DNA of 64,000 nt from Pseudonocardia sp. N23 (GCF_002583555.1 NZ_BEGX01000128.1:47939-111938), one strand, 5' to 3'. Shown: positions 53,383-61,780, counted from the first letter of the stretch. The notes: generated by a model from the sequence alone, not told the origin. Made by a program: numbers and translations.

Positions 53383-54192
53383 ATGGCATTGACGCAAGGC
53401 CTCCAATCCAATCTGAGTCGCGGAGTTGACCGACGGACAACACTGCAAGCCTACTTTTCAAAGTCGGTTGACAATGGTGGTCAACTTGTTTGCATGTTTG
53501 CTAATCGATGCCGGTCATCCGCGGGAAGTATGGACTTAGCCGAGGGCCAGCTTTCGCACATTGGCGCCCATTATGAGCTTCAAGATTCCGGCAAATCTCT
53601 CCGCATTTTAGTGGTACCGATGCAGACTGGGCGACCTGATCAGCATGTGACAATCGAGCAGCGAGCCGCCCAAGTTGAGGCCAGTAAGCCGATTTCGGCC
53701 AGACCGATGCCTAGAACCCAGCATATGGACGGCACTGCGCTAGCACTTAAGTCGCTCCTTGGACGCGGGGTCGACGCGCCCGATGATCTGATGATCGGTA
53801 ATCGACTAGCACATGTCTTTGACTGTTTCGCGATGAGCAATGCAACACTCTGTTCGCGCCTAAGTGGATCCGCCGCAGGAGGCGGGAGCCGCGAGATGTA
53901 CGAGATGTGCGTGGTACATCTTCGTGAGGTTATCCGAATCCTTGAACCCACAGTCATAGTCGCGCAGGGATGGAGTAAATCGGGCCAGTCGCCGTCCCAG
54001 TCAGTGGCTCGGGCACTGAGGATTCCGACCCCGAGTCGGGGAACGTGTACGGCCGTTGACACCGCGTATGGCCCCGTAGGATTCGTATCGGTGATTCATC
54101 CCGCCCGATCATGGTTTCGTCCCACGAAGGCGTTCTTTGATGAGGTTCACCCAGCCCTGCTGGAAGCCCGCGCCCTAGTCTTGGATGACTGA
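53383..54192 (+). CDS. uracil-DNA glycosylase superfamily-like protein
   Basis: About 269 residues from ATG 53383 (MALTQGLQSNL), with AGGAG 12 bp upstream. The order LVCMFANRCRS, RILVVPMQTG, LAHVFDCFAMSNATLCSRL, CVVHLREVIRILEPTVIVAQ and VIHPARSWFRP follows the UDG fold plan: Cys pair, catalytic-loop strand, NxxxC strand, conserved helix before the ivalG strand, and C-terminal HPxR. The canonical GExPG catalytic loop is not seen, so glycosylase activity is uncertain. Codon use is markedly lower in GC than the host genes. Confidence 0.5.
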   Translation: MALTQGLQSNLSRGVDRRTTLQAYFSKSVDNGGQLVCMFANRCRSSAGSMDLAEGQLSHIGAHYELQDSGKSLRILVVPMQTGRPDQHVTIEQRAAQVEASKPISARPMPRTQHMDGTALALKSLLGRGVDAPDDLMIGNRLAHVFDCFAMSNATLCSRLSGSAAGGGSREMYEMCVVHLREVIRILEPTVIVAQGWSKSGQSPSQSVARALRIPTPSRGTCTAVDTAYGPVGFVSVIHPARSWFRPTKAFFDEVHPALLEARALVLDD

Positions 54193-54475
54193 CCATTCAT
54201 CTGCAGTCGGTAATTCCGAGCGCGCAGAGCGCCCCACTCGACCGCCACAGGGGGTGCCGCGCGGCAACGCGAGCGCTTCGGTGTGAACCCGGACGTGGAC
54301 GGTCCGCGCTAGCGATCCAGTGTCGCCGTGTGCTGTCTGAGCTGGGCGTTCGTGTCGCCCCGTGCCGTCCGGTGTCGGCAGCGCTCACCGGCCTCGCTCC
54401 GGAAATGCTCCGCGCCACGGACCCGCAGCCACCACCGACGCAGCGCAAGACATGACCGCGATCTACGGCTGAACG

Positions 54476-54760
54476 CTAGAGGCCGTCCTCAAACTTCTTG
54501 GTGAGGTCATGATCTTTTCGTCCCCACTTCCATGAGTCGAGGACACCGCTCAACACGTAGAGCATCGCGAATGTGATCAGCGCCCAGCCGACGCTGTACA
54601 CGGCGATACCACCGAACTCGCTCCAGGTGTCACCCCGAGCCCAGCGGACAAGTAGGACGATGGCGGCGCCAACGGCCGTGACGAAACACCCGGTCGGCCA
54701 GCGCAGGTCCCGCTTGTAGCGCAGGTCCCGCTTGTAGCGTCGGGCATCTTCTTGCTGCAT
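54476..54760 (-). CDS. small two-TM membrane protein
   Basis: 94 residues. Charged N-terminus MQQEDARRYKRDLRYKRDLR with a duplicated YKRDLR hexapeptide from a perfect 18-bp tandem duplication (54701-54718 and 54719-54736), then helices at about 25-42 and 52-72, and a basic/acidic tail KWGRKDHDLTKKFEDGL. No family recognised. It sits alone on the minus strand; the flanking 283 bp to the UDG-like gene hold nothing recognisable. Confidence 0.6.
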   Translation of the reverse strand: MQQEDARRYKRDLRYKRDLRWPTGCFVTAVGAAIVLLVRWARGDTWSEFGGIAVYSVGWALITFAMLYVLSGVLDSWKWGRKDHDLTKKFEDGL

Positions 54761-54910
54761 CGCGCCGATAACCCTTCGGATCGTTGCTCTACGTGCGGAC
54801 AGGCAGCCGTGGACCCTACGGACCTAGCGTCGCGCCCCCTCTGGCCGCCGCGTACGGCACCGAGAACTAGTATCCAGGCCACATTCAGCGTCCGGCCGTC
54901 GCGAGGTCCC

Positions 54911-56041
54911 TCAGGCGTTGGCCGCCACGTCCTTGAGAAATTGGCGTGCCTCGCTGATCAAGTTGGCCATTTCGACCTTCAGGTCGAGCGACGAGGCCCC
55001 GTAGCTGATGCGATCGCACTCTAGGAGATCGGCGCGATTGAAGATCGTCAGCGCGTCAGGGTGAGGCCTGCCGAAGACCGTTCCCAGCGCCCGGTCTTCG
55101 ATGTGCTCGTAGGCGTTCCGGATGTCGTTCACCGCTGCTCGCTTCGCGGCGACCGTCGGCGGCACCGACACTACTGATCCGAGCAACGTCCCCGCCTTAT
55201 CGATCATGTCGCACACTCGTCCGACGGCGACCACGGCGAGCTCGACCGCCGCGACAAGTCCGAACAGCCCGCGGCGAATGACGGGGCCCGTCAGGCCTTC
55301 CTGGGCGAGCTCCTGCCGCCGCTTCTCCACATCGACCAGGAGCACGTTGGCCGCATCGAGCCGGCGCGCAGCTGCCAGCAGGTACCGCACCTTCGCTTGA
55401 TCATGCCCTCCGCCCACCGACATCCACGTCCACAGCACTGGGGTGATCGGCACGTATTCCCCCTCAGCGACACCGGCCGCTTCCTTCTCGTCGATCGCAT
55501 CTAGCTCGATGACGATGGCCCCCTGCTCGAACGAAAGCTGGTCACCTGGTCGCACATGCACACGATGGCCCTCGTCAGGCTCCCCATGCGCCAGCGTGCG
55601 GGCGAAGACCGTGTTGCCCTCACGTCGTACTGGCACGGCACGCGCCCACGTCACTAGGTCATCGACCCGGCCGACCTCTGCGGTCTGATTCACACTCACG
55701 GCCGCGATGGCCGTCATCATCACGAGCTGCTCGCCCTCAAATATGGGGATTCGGGGCGGTTCGCCGTCCGCCGGATCGGCTTGCCGCACAAACACCTGGT
55801 TCCCCTCGCGGCCGTCGAGGACGACGGCCACCGGTGCGTCGGTACCCGCCAGGGTCACGTGCCCAAGCCAGCAGACAGGCTCGGGTGCGGGCAACGGCTG
55901 GGACGGGTCATGAGTCGTAGACGGAAGGTAGCCAAGTGACCCGACATCTCCGCCCGGATAATGTAGGAGAGACTCAGAACTGGCACTGCTACGTGCGACG
56001 ACATCCTCGAATTGCCGCTTTCGTCTACACTCCACTTTCAT
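54911..56041 (-). CDS. protein with C-terminal HEPN-type RNase motif
   Basis: 376 residues. The N-terminal part (about 55-185) looks beta-rich (CWLGHVTLAGTDAPVAVVLD, HVRPGDQLSFEQGAIVIELD). From about 205 it is alpha-helical and contains R308-N-A-Y-E-H313, the canonical HEPN Rx4H (RNxxxH) ribonuclease signature, in AAVNDIRNAYEHIEDRALG. The C-terminal helices (SLDLKVEMANLISEARQFLK) complete a four-helix layout. HEPN proteins with this motif are often metal-independent RNases of toxin-antitoxin and abortive-infection systems. No MNT antitoxin gene is adjacent. Confidence 0.6.
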   Translation of the reverse strand: MKVECRRKRQFEDVVARSSASSESLLHYPGGDVGSLGYLPSTTHDPSQPLPAPEPVCWLGHVTLAGTDAPVAVVLDGREGNQVFVRQADPADGEPPRIPIFEGEQLVMMTAIAAVSVNQTAEVGRVDDLVTWARAVPVRREGNTVFARTLAHGEPDEGHRVHVRPGDQLSFEQGAIVIELDAIDEKEAAGVAEGEYVPITPVLWTWMSVGGGHDQAKVRYLLAAARRLDAANVLLVDVEKRRQELAQEGLTGPVIRRGLFGLVAAVELAVVAVGRVCDMIDKAGTLLGSVVSVPPTVAAKRAAVNDIRNAYEHIEDRALGTVFGRPHPDALTIFNRADLLECDRISYGASSLDLKVEMANLISEARQFLKDVAANA

Positions 56042-56373
56042 CCCTGCACGCGGCGCGAATGCTCGACTGTCCGACTACGCCGCACCCGGTTCCTGAGTGC
56101 CATCCCGTCGACCTGGCGCAGCCCGACCGCGCGGACGCTCGTGGGCGGCCCTCGACGCAACCGCCGGCCGATCTACAGAAGCTCCGCCCACGGGTGGCCG
56201 CGTGGTAGCCCTCAGGAGGTCGTCGGGATGGCACGGGCCGCCATCCTGTTGATCTGCCCGCCCGGCGAGGGCGTGTGGAGGTTGTCGGCCACCGCTCGGC
56301 CCAACTGCCAATGGACTGCCCGGCTACCCCTTCTCAGTGGAGCTGGGCGGGGCGCGGCTACGAGCCGCTTCCC
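56042..56373. other. 332-bp stretch without a recognisable gene
   Basis: Host-like GC, no convincing frame on either strand. It separates the HEPN-motif gene from the nuclease-Lsr2 gene, both on the minus strand, so it could carry the HEPN gene promoter. Confidence 0.45.
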
Positions 56374-58653
56374 CTACCTGCCTTCATCTCGGTGAGCCCG
56401 GCGGTACTTCTCAATTAGATGGCTCGGAAGCCGGCCTCGGAGCGATACCTGTATCCCCTGCGTCTGGGCCCACTGACGAACAGCGCCTGGATCAGGGCCG
56501 TCGACCGGAGCCGACGTCCTCTTCGGCGGCCTAGATGCGGCCGCCTGAGGCTCACTCAGCTCAGGTATCGGGCTGTCAAGGGCCGGACGCGAACCACCGC
56601 GGATGGCCAAGTGCATAGCTGCGAGTCGCGCAGCCACAGTTGAAGGAGACGACAACGCACTGTAGGCATTGACCTTGGACTCGTTCTTTCGAACATCGAC
56701 CGCAGAAATTAGAGGAGAGGCAAGGAAATCCAGAACCTCAGCAATCTCCTCCTGCGATGCTGCGTCCTCACTATTCATGGTCATAAGCCACAGGTCACGG
56801 GCAGTGAGTGCGCCACCGCTGGCTTTCACGTGACCTGTATTGTTTGCACTTCGCCACAGGGCGGCAACAACCTCGGCCATAATATCTTGCTGCCGCTTAA
56901 CCGCCGCCCACTTGTCACGCAGAGCATCGACGCCATCAATACTAAAGATCTGCGCGAGTTCAGACATCGGTAACGGATAGGAGGCCTGGAGCGTCAATAC
57001 CTGCGACAGTGTCCTTGCCGCGATAAGCACTACCTGCTCCTCCTTGGCCCAATTGACAAGGCGTCCGTCGAATCCTGGCGCAACGACGACAGAAACCGAG
57101 GCCTTATGCAATTTCCGATGCTCGCGGAGTACGTTGAATTCGAGCGAGTCCTTCGATCCGTTAGCGGCCGTCTTGGCATCAACTGCAACCGTTCGCGTGC
57201 TTCCCGGGGCGAGCCAAGCCTCGACCAAGACATCGGTCTTCCCTGGGCCGCCGATGTGCGTCGCCGAAAAGCCGAGATGCGCAAGAACTTCTGCGATAGC
57301 CCGCTCGAATCTCGCCGTACTAGCGACGTCAGTTGAGGAGCTCATTAGTTCATGTTCAAGCTCAGTCAACCGGGACGCGACCCGTTCGCTGACGCCTACA
57401 TCTCCGTCCGCCTCGGCAAGATCATGCGACTCTTGCTCCTGCAACAGTTGCAATAGGGGAATGGTTGGACTGAAGGCTTTCCCTAGTGGCAGCACCCGAT
57501 ATGAGCTCTGAGTTACACGCTGAACAAGCCCAGCGGCTTCGAGAATTCTCAGACGGCGGGCGATCTCATTTGTAGCTAATCGCTCAATACCGTATTCTTC
57601 CTCCAATCGGCGCGCAAGCTCGCCCGCGCCGATGACATCGTCCATCAGCGTCAGGAGTTCCCCAACCCCCACGAAGCTCACATGAAAGAGCCTGACAAGG
57701 TCAAGTGGGTCGTCAGTCTCCAGCCACTCTTTGGCCGCTTCACTAACACGGAACTGGGTGGGACCCACCTGTTCGAGGAGGTTCGCAGCTCGGAGCGAAT
57801 AGAGGCTGCCGGCGGCGGATGTCTCTGCGATGTTGAACTCTTGCGAGCATAGCTGCTCAAACTTCTCCCTGGAAATAGGCGTTTCCGCGAGAGCGACCAG
57901 CTGCTGAATTACGTCGATCGGGTCCCCACCTGGCATGTAACTGATTGCCCGTTTACGGTTGCGCAGACTTGCCTGATCGAGTTTTTCGATCTCCCTCAAG
58001 ATGATTGGCCCCGGCTCACTTATGGCGAGTTCGGTAGAGATCCCGTCCACGTTCGCAATGATCTGCGGAACAGCCAGCTCGATCTGTTCGAGGAAGGCCC
58101 TGCCCGCATCAGTAACGACAAGCTCGTTTGACGACCATAGTTCAACAAAGCCAACAGCGCGAAACCACGTCGTTCGCCGACGCACCTGGTCGAGCGTCTC
58201 CCAGGGCAAACTGAACTCCTGGACCGCGACTTGCCGGAGATCCTCATGTGTCGTGCCGACTTGTATCGAGGCAAGAAGTTCACCGAAGAAGCGCACGTTG
58301 TTGTGAAATAGTGCCATCAAATAGCTGCTGTCGGGCTTAGAGAGCCAGTGCTCGGCCTCCGAAGACAACCGCAGAGCACCCGATGCTTCCCGTACCAGGA
58401 GGCCGGATCGGCCGAACGCTCTGACAGCGGCGCGCACTGTTGTTTCGCTTCCACTGTCCGCCCATTGGAAGCGTTCATCAATCGCCGGCGACTTGGCGAT
58501 TTGGCGGAGCAGCAATTCTAGATTGGGGAGGACCAGATCGGGCGACCCGGGGATCCAAGGCATCGCGGCGCTTCGTAGGCTCCAAGCCTTCAAAGGCGCG
58601 TGAACCACGTCGTCAGAGTCAGCCGGTTCCGGATCCTGGGGTGCAAGAGGCAT
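56374..58653 (-). CDS. winged-helix / PD-(D/E)xK nuclease / Lsr2-type DNA-binding fusion
   Basis: 759 residues. The first 400 hold an internal duplication: SSEAEHWL..LFHNNVRFFGELLASI (about 97-130) recurs as SEAAKEWL..LFHVSFVGVGELLTLM (about 304-337), each flanked by winged-helix-like segments. Residues about 447-560 form a Mrr-like restriction endonuclease domain: FERAIAEVLAHLGF, then D474 in GKTDVL and D492-A-K494 in VAVDAKT. Residues 724-754 (VRQWAQTQGIQVSLRGRLPS) match the Lsr2 C-terminal DNA-binding domain, including the R739-G-R741 minor-groove clamp. No methyltransferase gene is near. AT-richer codons mark it as acquired. Confidence 0.8.
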   Translation of the reverse strand: MPLAPQDPEPADSDDVVHAPLKAWSLRSAAMPWIPGSPDLVLPNLELLLRQIAKSPAIDERFQWADSGSETTVRAAVRAFGRSGLLVREASGALRLSSEAEHWLSKPDSSYLMALFHNNVRFFGELLASIQVGTTHEDLRQVAVQEFSLPWETLDQVRRRTTWFRAVGFVELWSSNELVVTDAGRAFLEQIELAVPQIIANVDGISTELAISEPGPIILREIEKLDQASLRNRKRAISYMPGGDPIDVIQQLVALAETPISREKFEQLCSQEFNIAETSAAGSLYSLRAANLLEQVGPTQFRVSEAAKEWLETDDPLDLVRLFHVSFVGVGELLTLMDDVIGAGELARRLEEEYGIERLATNEIARRLRILEAAGLVQRVTQSSYRVLPLGKAFSPTIPLLQLLQEQESHDLAEADGDVGVSERVASRLTELEHELMSSSTDVASTARFERAIAEVLAHLGFSATHIGGPGKTDVLVEAWLAPGSTRTVAVDAKTAANGSKDSLEFNVLREHRKLHKASVSVVVAPGFDGRLVNWAKEEQVVLIAARTLSQVLTLQASYPLPMSELAQIFSIDGVDALRDKWAAVKRQQDIMAEVVAALWRSANNTGHVKASGGALTARDLWLMTMNSEDAASQEEIAEVLDFLASPLISAVDVRKNESKVNAYSALSSPSTVAARLAAMHLAIRGGSRPALDSPIPELSEPQAAASRPPKRTSAPVDGPDPGAVRQWAQTQGIQVSLRGRLPSHLIEKYRRAHRDEGR

Positions 58654-58776
58654 GCACTCAAGTTAGCGACCTACTGTCGGCCATTGCCAGCACATTCAAC
58701 GCGCGCGTGTCGCGGTGCGTTCTATAGACCAGATGTGCCAGTCGTGTGCCTCGCGGGGACCGGCCGGAGGCCGCAC

Positions 58777-58834
58777 GCCCCACGAGGCACGTGGGGCTGC
58801 CTATCGACGGCTGTCAAGCGCCCGAAGGGCGCCC
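58777..58834. terminator. hairpins downstream of the HTH-deformylase gene
   Basis: Hairpin 1: GCCCCACG-AGGCA-CGTGGGGC at 58777-58797, perfect 8-bp stem. Hairpin 2: GCGCCC-GAA-GGGCGC near 58818-58832, followed on the minus strand by an AT-rich stretch. They lie between the stop at 58903 and the nuclease gene start at 58653 and probably end deformylase transcription. Confidence 0.5.
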
Positions 58835-58902
58835 TTGATACGGAATTGAAATTGTGAACACGTGCGCTTCGGCCACGCCCGTCGCGAGGGTCTGACCTGC
58901 GG

Positions 58903-60378
58903 TTACTTGTAGTTCCAGGTGCGGCCCGTGCCTCGGTACTGCTCGACCGGGATGACTGCGGCAGGGTCGGGCATGCGGTCGGTGTAGAGCTTGCCTTCGA
59001 GGTGGTCGATCTCGTGGCTGACCAGACGGCTGATGCCGCGTTCGAACGTCGTGAGCCGCAGTGATCCGTCGATGTCGACGTGCTCAACGACGATCTGCAA
59101 CGGTCGCGCGACCTTGCCTCTGACGTCGAAGAAGCTGAGACAGCCTTCGTACTGCTCGTCGGTGTCGGCGGCGTACTCGACGACGGTCGGGTTGAGCAGT
59201 GTGATCGTCTCTCCGTCGGGAGTGCGCACGACAGCGGCAGAGCGTGAGATGCCGATCTGTGGGGCTGCGATGCCCATGCCCTTGCTGAAGACGTGAACGT
59301 CCGCGGCACGCTCCATCGCCGAGTGCAGCTCCGCGACGACCCGGCGGGCATCCTCGGCCTCGGTGGGCAGCTCGAATCGGCGGGCGGGCTCACGCAGGAG
59401 TGGGTCGCCGTCTTGCACGATGCCGATGGCGGCCATCTGCTCGCTGGGCTTGGGCGTCGACTCGGGCACGGCGGCAGTATCCCCGCGCCCGCGGAAGCGC
59501 CATTCGAGGCGGTACCGGGCGTGCAGGGGCGGGTCGTCGGTGCTCCACGCGAAGCGGGTGCGGCCGTCGTCGTGGGTCGACTCGATCGGGCTCCGGAACG
59601 GCAGCGCTTCGGCGGTCATCGAGGTCTCCATGCCCCAGACCGTGGGCTGCAGCTCGTCGGGGAAGTCCAGGCCGACGGCAAGGTGTCGGGTGGGGAGCCG
59701 GACGGCTCGCTGGAACCACTGGCCCCACTTGTCGGCGCCGACGCTGTAGGAGTAGCGCAGGTCTGCGCTCTGGCCGGGGTAGAGCGGGAAGCGGGCGTCG
59801 TCGTTCTCGAACAACAACCACAGCTCTTTGAAGGCGTCGCGGTCGTGCTGGACGGCCCAGCGCATCGGCTCGTCGCCGCAGAACGCGTCGAGGCGCAATT
59901 CCTCCCAGGTGAGCGGGTTCGCGCGGTATAGCTCGTTGGAGCGCTCCGGTGCCCCCGGGTAACGGTCGACCGAAATACGGATGAGGTACCGAGACACAGG
60001 CGCCGAGCCGTGGTTGACGATGCGGCGGTGCTGCGAGGCTCGGTACACGCCGTCCTCGTAACGAAGCGTCGCCTCGTCGTGGTCGACGATCAGGGCCGCC
60101 GGCTCCGTGGCGTCCACCCCTGCGGAGGCCGTTCCCCCGCTGTTGCGCGGTGACGGGGCCTGGCTCGTGTAGGCACGGCGCAGCGCTCCCCCGGCGGCCA
60201 GCACCTCGTCCGCGCGGCGAGCGAAGTCGATGGCCGGCCAGTCCGCGCCACTCTCGATCTTTGAGATGTACGAGCGGTCGTAGCCCATCTCGCGGGCGAG
60301 GCGGGCCTGTGAGAGTCCTCGGACGTCACGCCACCGCTTAAGCTCCCCGACGAACGCTTCGCGGTCTCCCGACGTCAC
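58903..60378 (-). CDS. XRE-family HTH protein fused to peptide deformylase
   Basis: 491 residues. N-terminal HTH (about 10-65: LKRWRDVRGLSQARLAREMG, YDRSYISKIESG), a middle domain of about 200 residues conserved in actinobacterial XRE regulators in pattern (FPLYPGQSADLRYSYSVGAD), and a C-terminal peptide deformylase (about 315-475) with all three motifs: G367-MGIAAPQ, E411-GCLS and H455-EIDH. Deformylases remove N-formyl groups from nascent proteins using Fe2+/Zn2+ bound by the Cys and two His. Intact motifs imply an active enzyme. GTG start. It faces the GntR side of the transfer module. Confidence 0.9.
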   Translation of the reverse strand: MTSGDREAFVGELKRWRDVRGLSQARLAREMGYDRSYISKIESGADWPAIDFARRADEVLAAGGALRRAYTSQAPSPRNSGGTASAGVDATEPAALIVDHDEATLRYEDGVYRASQHRRIVNHGSAPVSRYLIRISVDRYPGAPERSNELYRANPLTWEELRLDAFCGDEPMRWAVQHDRDAFKELWLLFENDDARFPLYPGQSADLRYSYSVGADKWGQWFQRAVRLPTRHLAVGLDFPDELQPTVWGMETSMTAEALPFRSPIESTHDDGRTRFAWSTDDPPLHARYRLEWRFRGRGDTAAVPESTPKPSEQMAAIGIVQDGDPLLREPARRFELPTEAEDARRVVAELHSAMERAADVHVFSKGMGIAAPQIGISRSAAVVRTPDGETITLLNPTVVEYAADTDEQYEGCLSFFDVRGKVARPLQIVVEHVDIDGSLRLTTFERGISRLVSHEIDHLEGKLYTDRMPDPAAVIPVEQYRGTGRTWNYK

Positions 60379-60576
60379 CCTGCTCTCCCCCTGTGATCAG
60401 ACGTGAACGGTGAGTGAGTGGTGGGCACCCTGTTCCCACCCCCGCCGTCCGCGGTTTCTTAGACCCCATGGAGCTGACACCGCAGGAAGCCAGGGTGATC
60501 CGTTTGCGACTGCGAACGCTGGGACTCTCTTTAGTCGCGCTCGTCGATCGCGCAGCGGCGCTTGACACCGACCCGC

Positions 60577-60921
60577 TCAGGGCCGGTCGGAACCCTCCAG
60601 CCGATCCAGCCGACGAGACAGGTCCGCAACCGTCGCCTGCAGCTCGTCAAGCTGCCGGGTGATGCCCGACATCGTGTCGGGCTCGCGATCCTGCGGGTCG
60701 TTGACGAACACACCGACGGCTGGGGTCGCGATCAACCAGCCCTCGTCCTGCAGGACGCGTAGTGCCTTCTGCGCGGTCCCGAGCGAGACGTCGTACTCCT
60801 CGGCAACGCGGCGGTTGCCGGGTAGCTGGTCCCCCGGCTTGAGCTGCCCGGCCCGAATCTGCGCCTTGATCGCCTCCACCACGCGCTGGTAGGCGGCAAG
60901 GCCAGCCGGTGTCGCACTCAT
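60577..60921 (-). CDS. GntR-family regulator, KorSA-like
   Basis: 114 residues. GntR winged helix at about 10-75 (YQRVVEAIKAQIRAGQLKPG, SLGTAQKALRVLQDEGWLIA), followed by a short coiled-coil tail (LDELQATVADLSRRLDRLEG) instead of a ligand domain. AICEs such as pSAM2 encode a GntR repressor (KorSA) that keeps transfer and replication genes off. Divergent from the SCO3933-family gene with operator-like repeats between. Confidence 0.88.
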   Translation of the reverse strand: MSATPAGLAAYQRVVEAIKAQIRAGQLKPGDQLPGNRRVAEEYDVSLGTAQKALRVLQDEGWLIATPAVGVFVNDPQDREPDTMSGITRQLDELQATVADLSRRLDRLEGSDRP

Positions 60922-60945
60922 GGCAGCAGTCTAGGCCGCCTGACC

Positions 60946-61016
60946 CACACCGACATAGATCACTCGATCGGATGACCACAACTGACTCACACTGATATAG
61001 ATTGATACATGTCAGT
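60946..61016. promoter_or_regulatory. candidate GntR operators and divergent promoter
   Basis: Two direct copies of CACACyGAyATAGATnnnT lie at 60946-60964 and 60988-61006, 42 bp apart (four helical turns). The second lies within a 26-bp imperfect palindrome with ACTGATAT and ATGTCAGT ends (60991-61016). They are AT-rich and centred between the GntR gene and the first gene of the transfer operon, the place expected for KorSA-type control. Confidence 0.6.
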
Positions 61017-61034
61017 TCGGCAAAGGAGGACAAC

Positions 61035-61412
61035 ATGCGTGACATCCCGGTCAACCTCGGCGGCTACAAGCTCGTGATCGTCGAGCCCCCGGCACCGAAA
61101 ATGCGCGAGGACGCCAACGGCGCGCAGGTCCCGGTGACCGACAAGGCGGGTGCCACCCAGTTCGTGGTCGCGTTGTTCGCGAAGCTGCGGACCAACCCTG
61201 GTGAGCGGACGCAGAAGGGCGAGGAGATCAAGGTGACCCTGGCGACCGATCCCGGTGACGGGTTCGGGGAGGACGTGCGGGTGGAGCTGGTCGATGCCCG
61301 GGTGAGTCAGTACCAGATCGACAACGGCGCGGGCCGGGTCACGTCGGGGCTGTCGTTCAAGGCGATGGGCATCAAGCACGCCCCCGCCCCGCGCGGTGGT
61401 GGCGACAAGTGA
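61035..61412 (+). CDS. SCO3933-family AICE regulatory protein
   Basis: 125 residues starting MRDIPVNLGGYKLVIVEPPA, with AAAGGAGG 6-13 bp upstream, one of the strongest ribosome-binding sites in the window. Proteins of this family, named from Streptomyces coelicolor SCO3933, sit at the head of transfer operons in SLP1/pSAM2-like elements. A beta-rich single-domain protein with conserved FVVALFAKLR and DVRVELVDARVSQYQ segments. Overlaps the next gene by 4 bp (GTGA). Confidence 0.85.
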   Translation: MRDIPVNLGGYKLVIVEPPAPKMREDANGAQVPVTDKAGATQFVVALFAKLRTNPGERTQKGEEIKVTLATDPGDGFGEDVRVELVDARVSQYQIDNGAGRVTSGLSFKAMGIKHAPAPRGGGDK

Positions 61413-61645
61413 ACCGCCCGGACTGGCTGCCCTCGACCTCGGTGGACGTGAACGTGCACGTCCACGAGACCGCCCGGCTGATCCCTCACCTCTACGACCA
61501 GGAAGCGCGCGCCACCGTGCGAGCCGAGGGCTCGGGTGGCTCGGTCACCCGCTACGCCACCCGCGACGGCCTCGCCCGCCTGCGCGACGTCCTCGCCGAC
61601 GTCGTGGCCCAGCTCGACACTGCCCGCCACAACCCGGCCGCCTGA
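61409..61645 (+). CDS. small AICE protein, 78 aa
   Basis: Starts GTG within the stop of the preceding gene. VNRPDWLPSTSVDVNVHVHE leads into a GLARLRDVLADVVAQLD helix. No function is known; similar short proteins of unknown role follow the SCO3933-type gene in related elements, from memory. Part of the transfer operon. Confidence 0.7.
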   Translation: MNRPDWLPSTSVDVNVHVHETARLIPHLYDQEARATVRAEGSGGSVTRYATRDGLARLRDVLADVVAQLDTARHNPAA

Positions 61646-61780
61646 CCGCCTCCCGCCTGCGGGGTAGCCACCCCGAACCACTTCGCGCGATTCCGCGCAC
61701 CCGTTCCGCAATTCGCCGAATTCGGCTGTGGCTACCCCATGCCCAAAACCGGCCACCACCAGCAGAAAGGAGACCCGGCG

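Noticed and set aside
56219..56400. Short plus-strand frame reading MARAAILLICPPGEGVW
   Set aside because: No similarity to recombinases or other element genes, no ribosome-binding site with proper spacing, and it runs against the direction of both neighbours.
60468..60662. Small plus-strand ORF beginning MELTPQEARVIRLRLRTLGL
   Set aside because: It overlaps the convergent GntR gene by 86 bp, lacks a ribosome-binding site and its codon use is not host-like; probably fortuitous.
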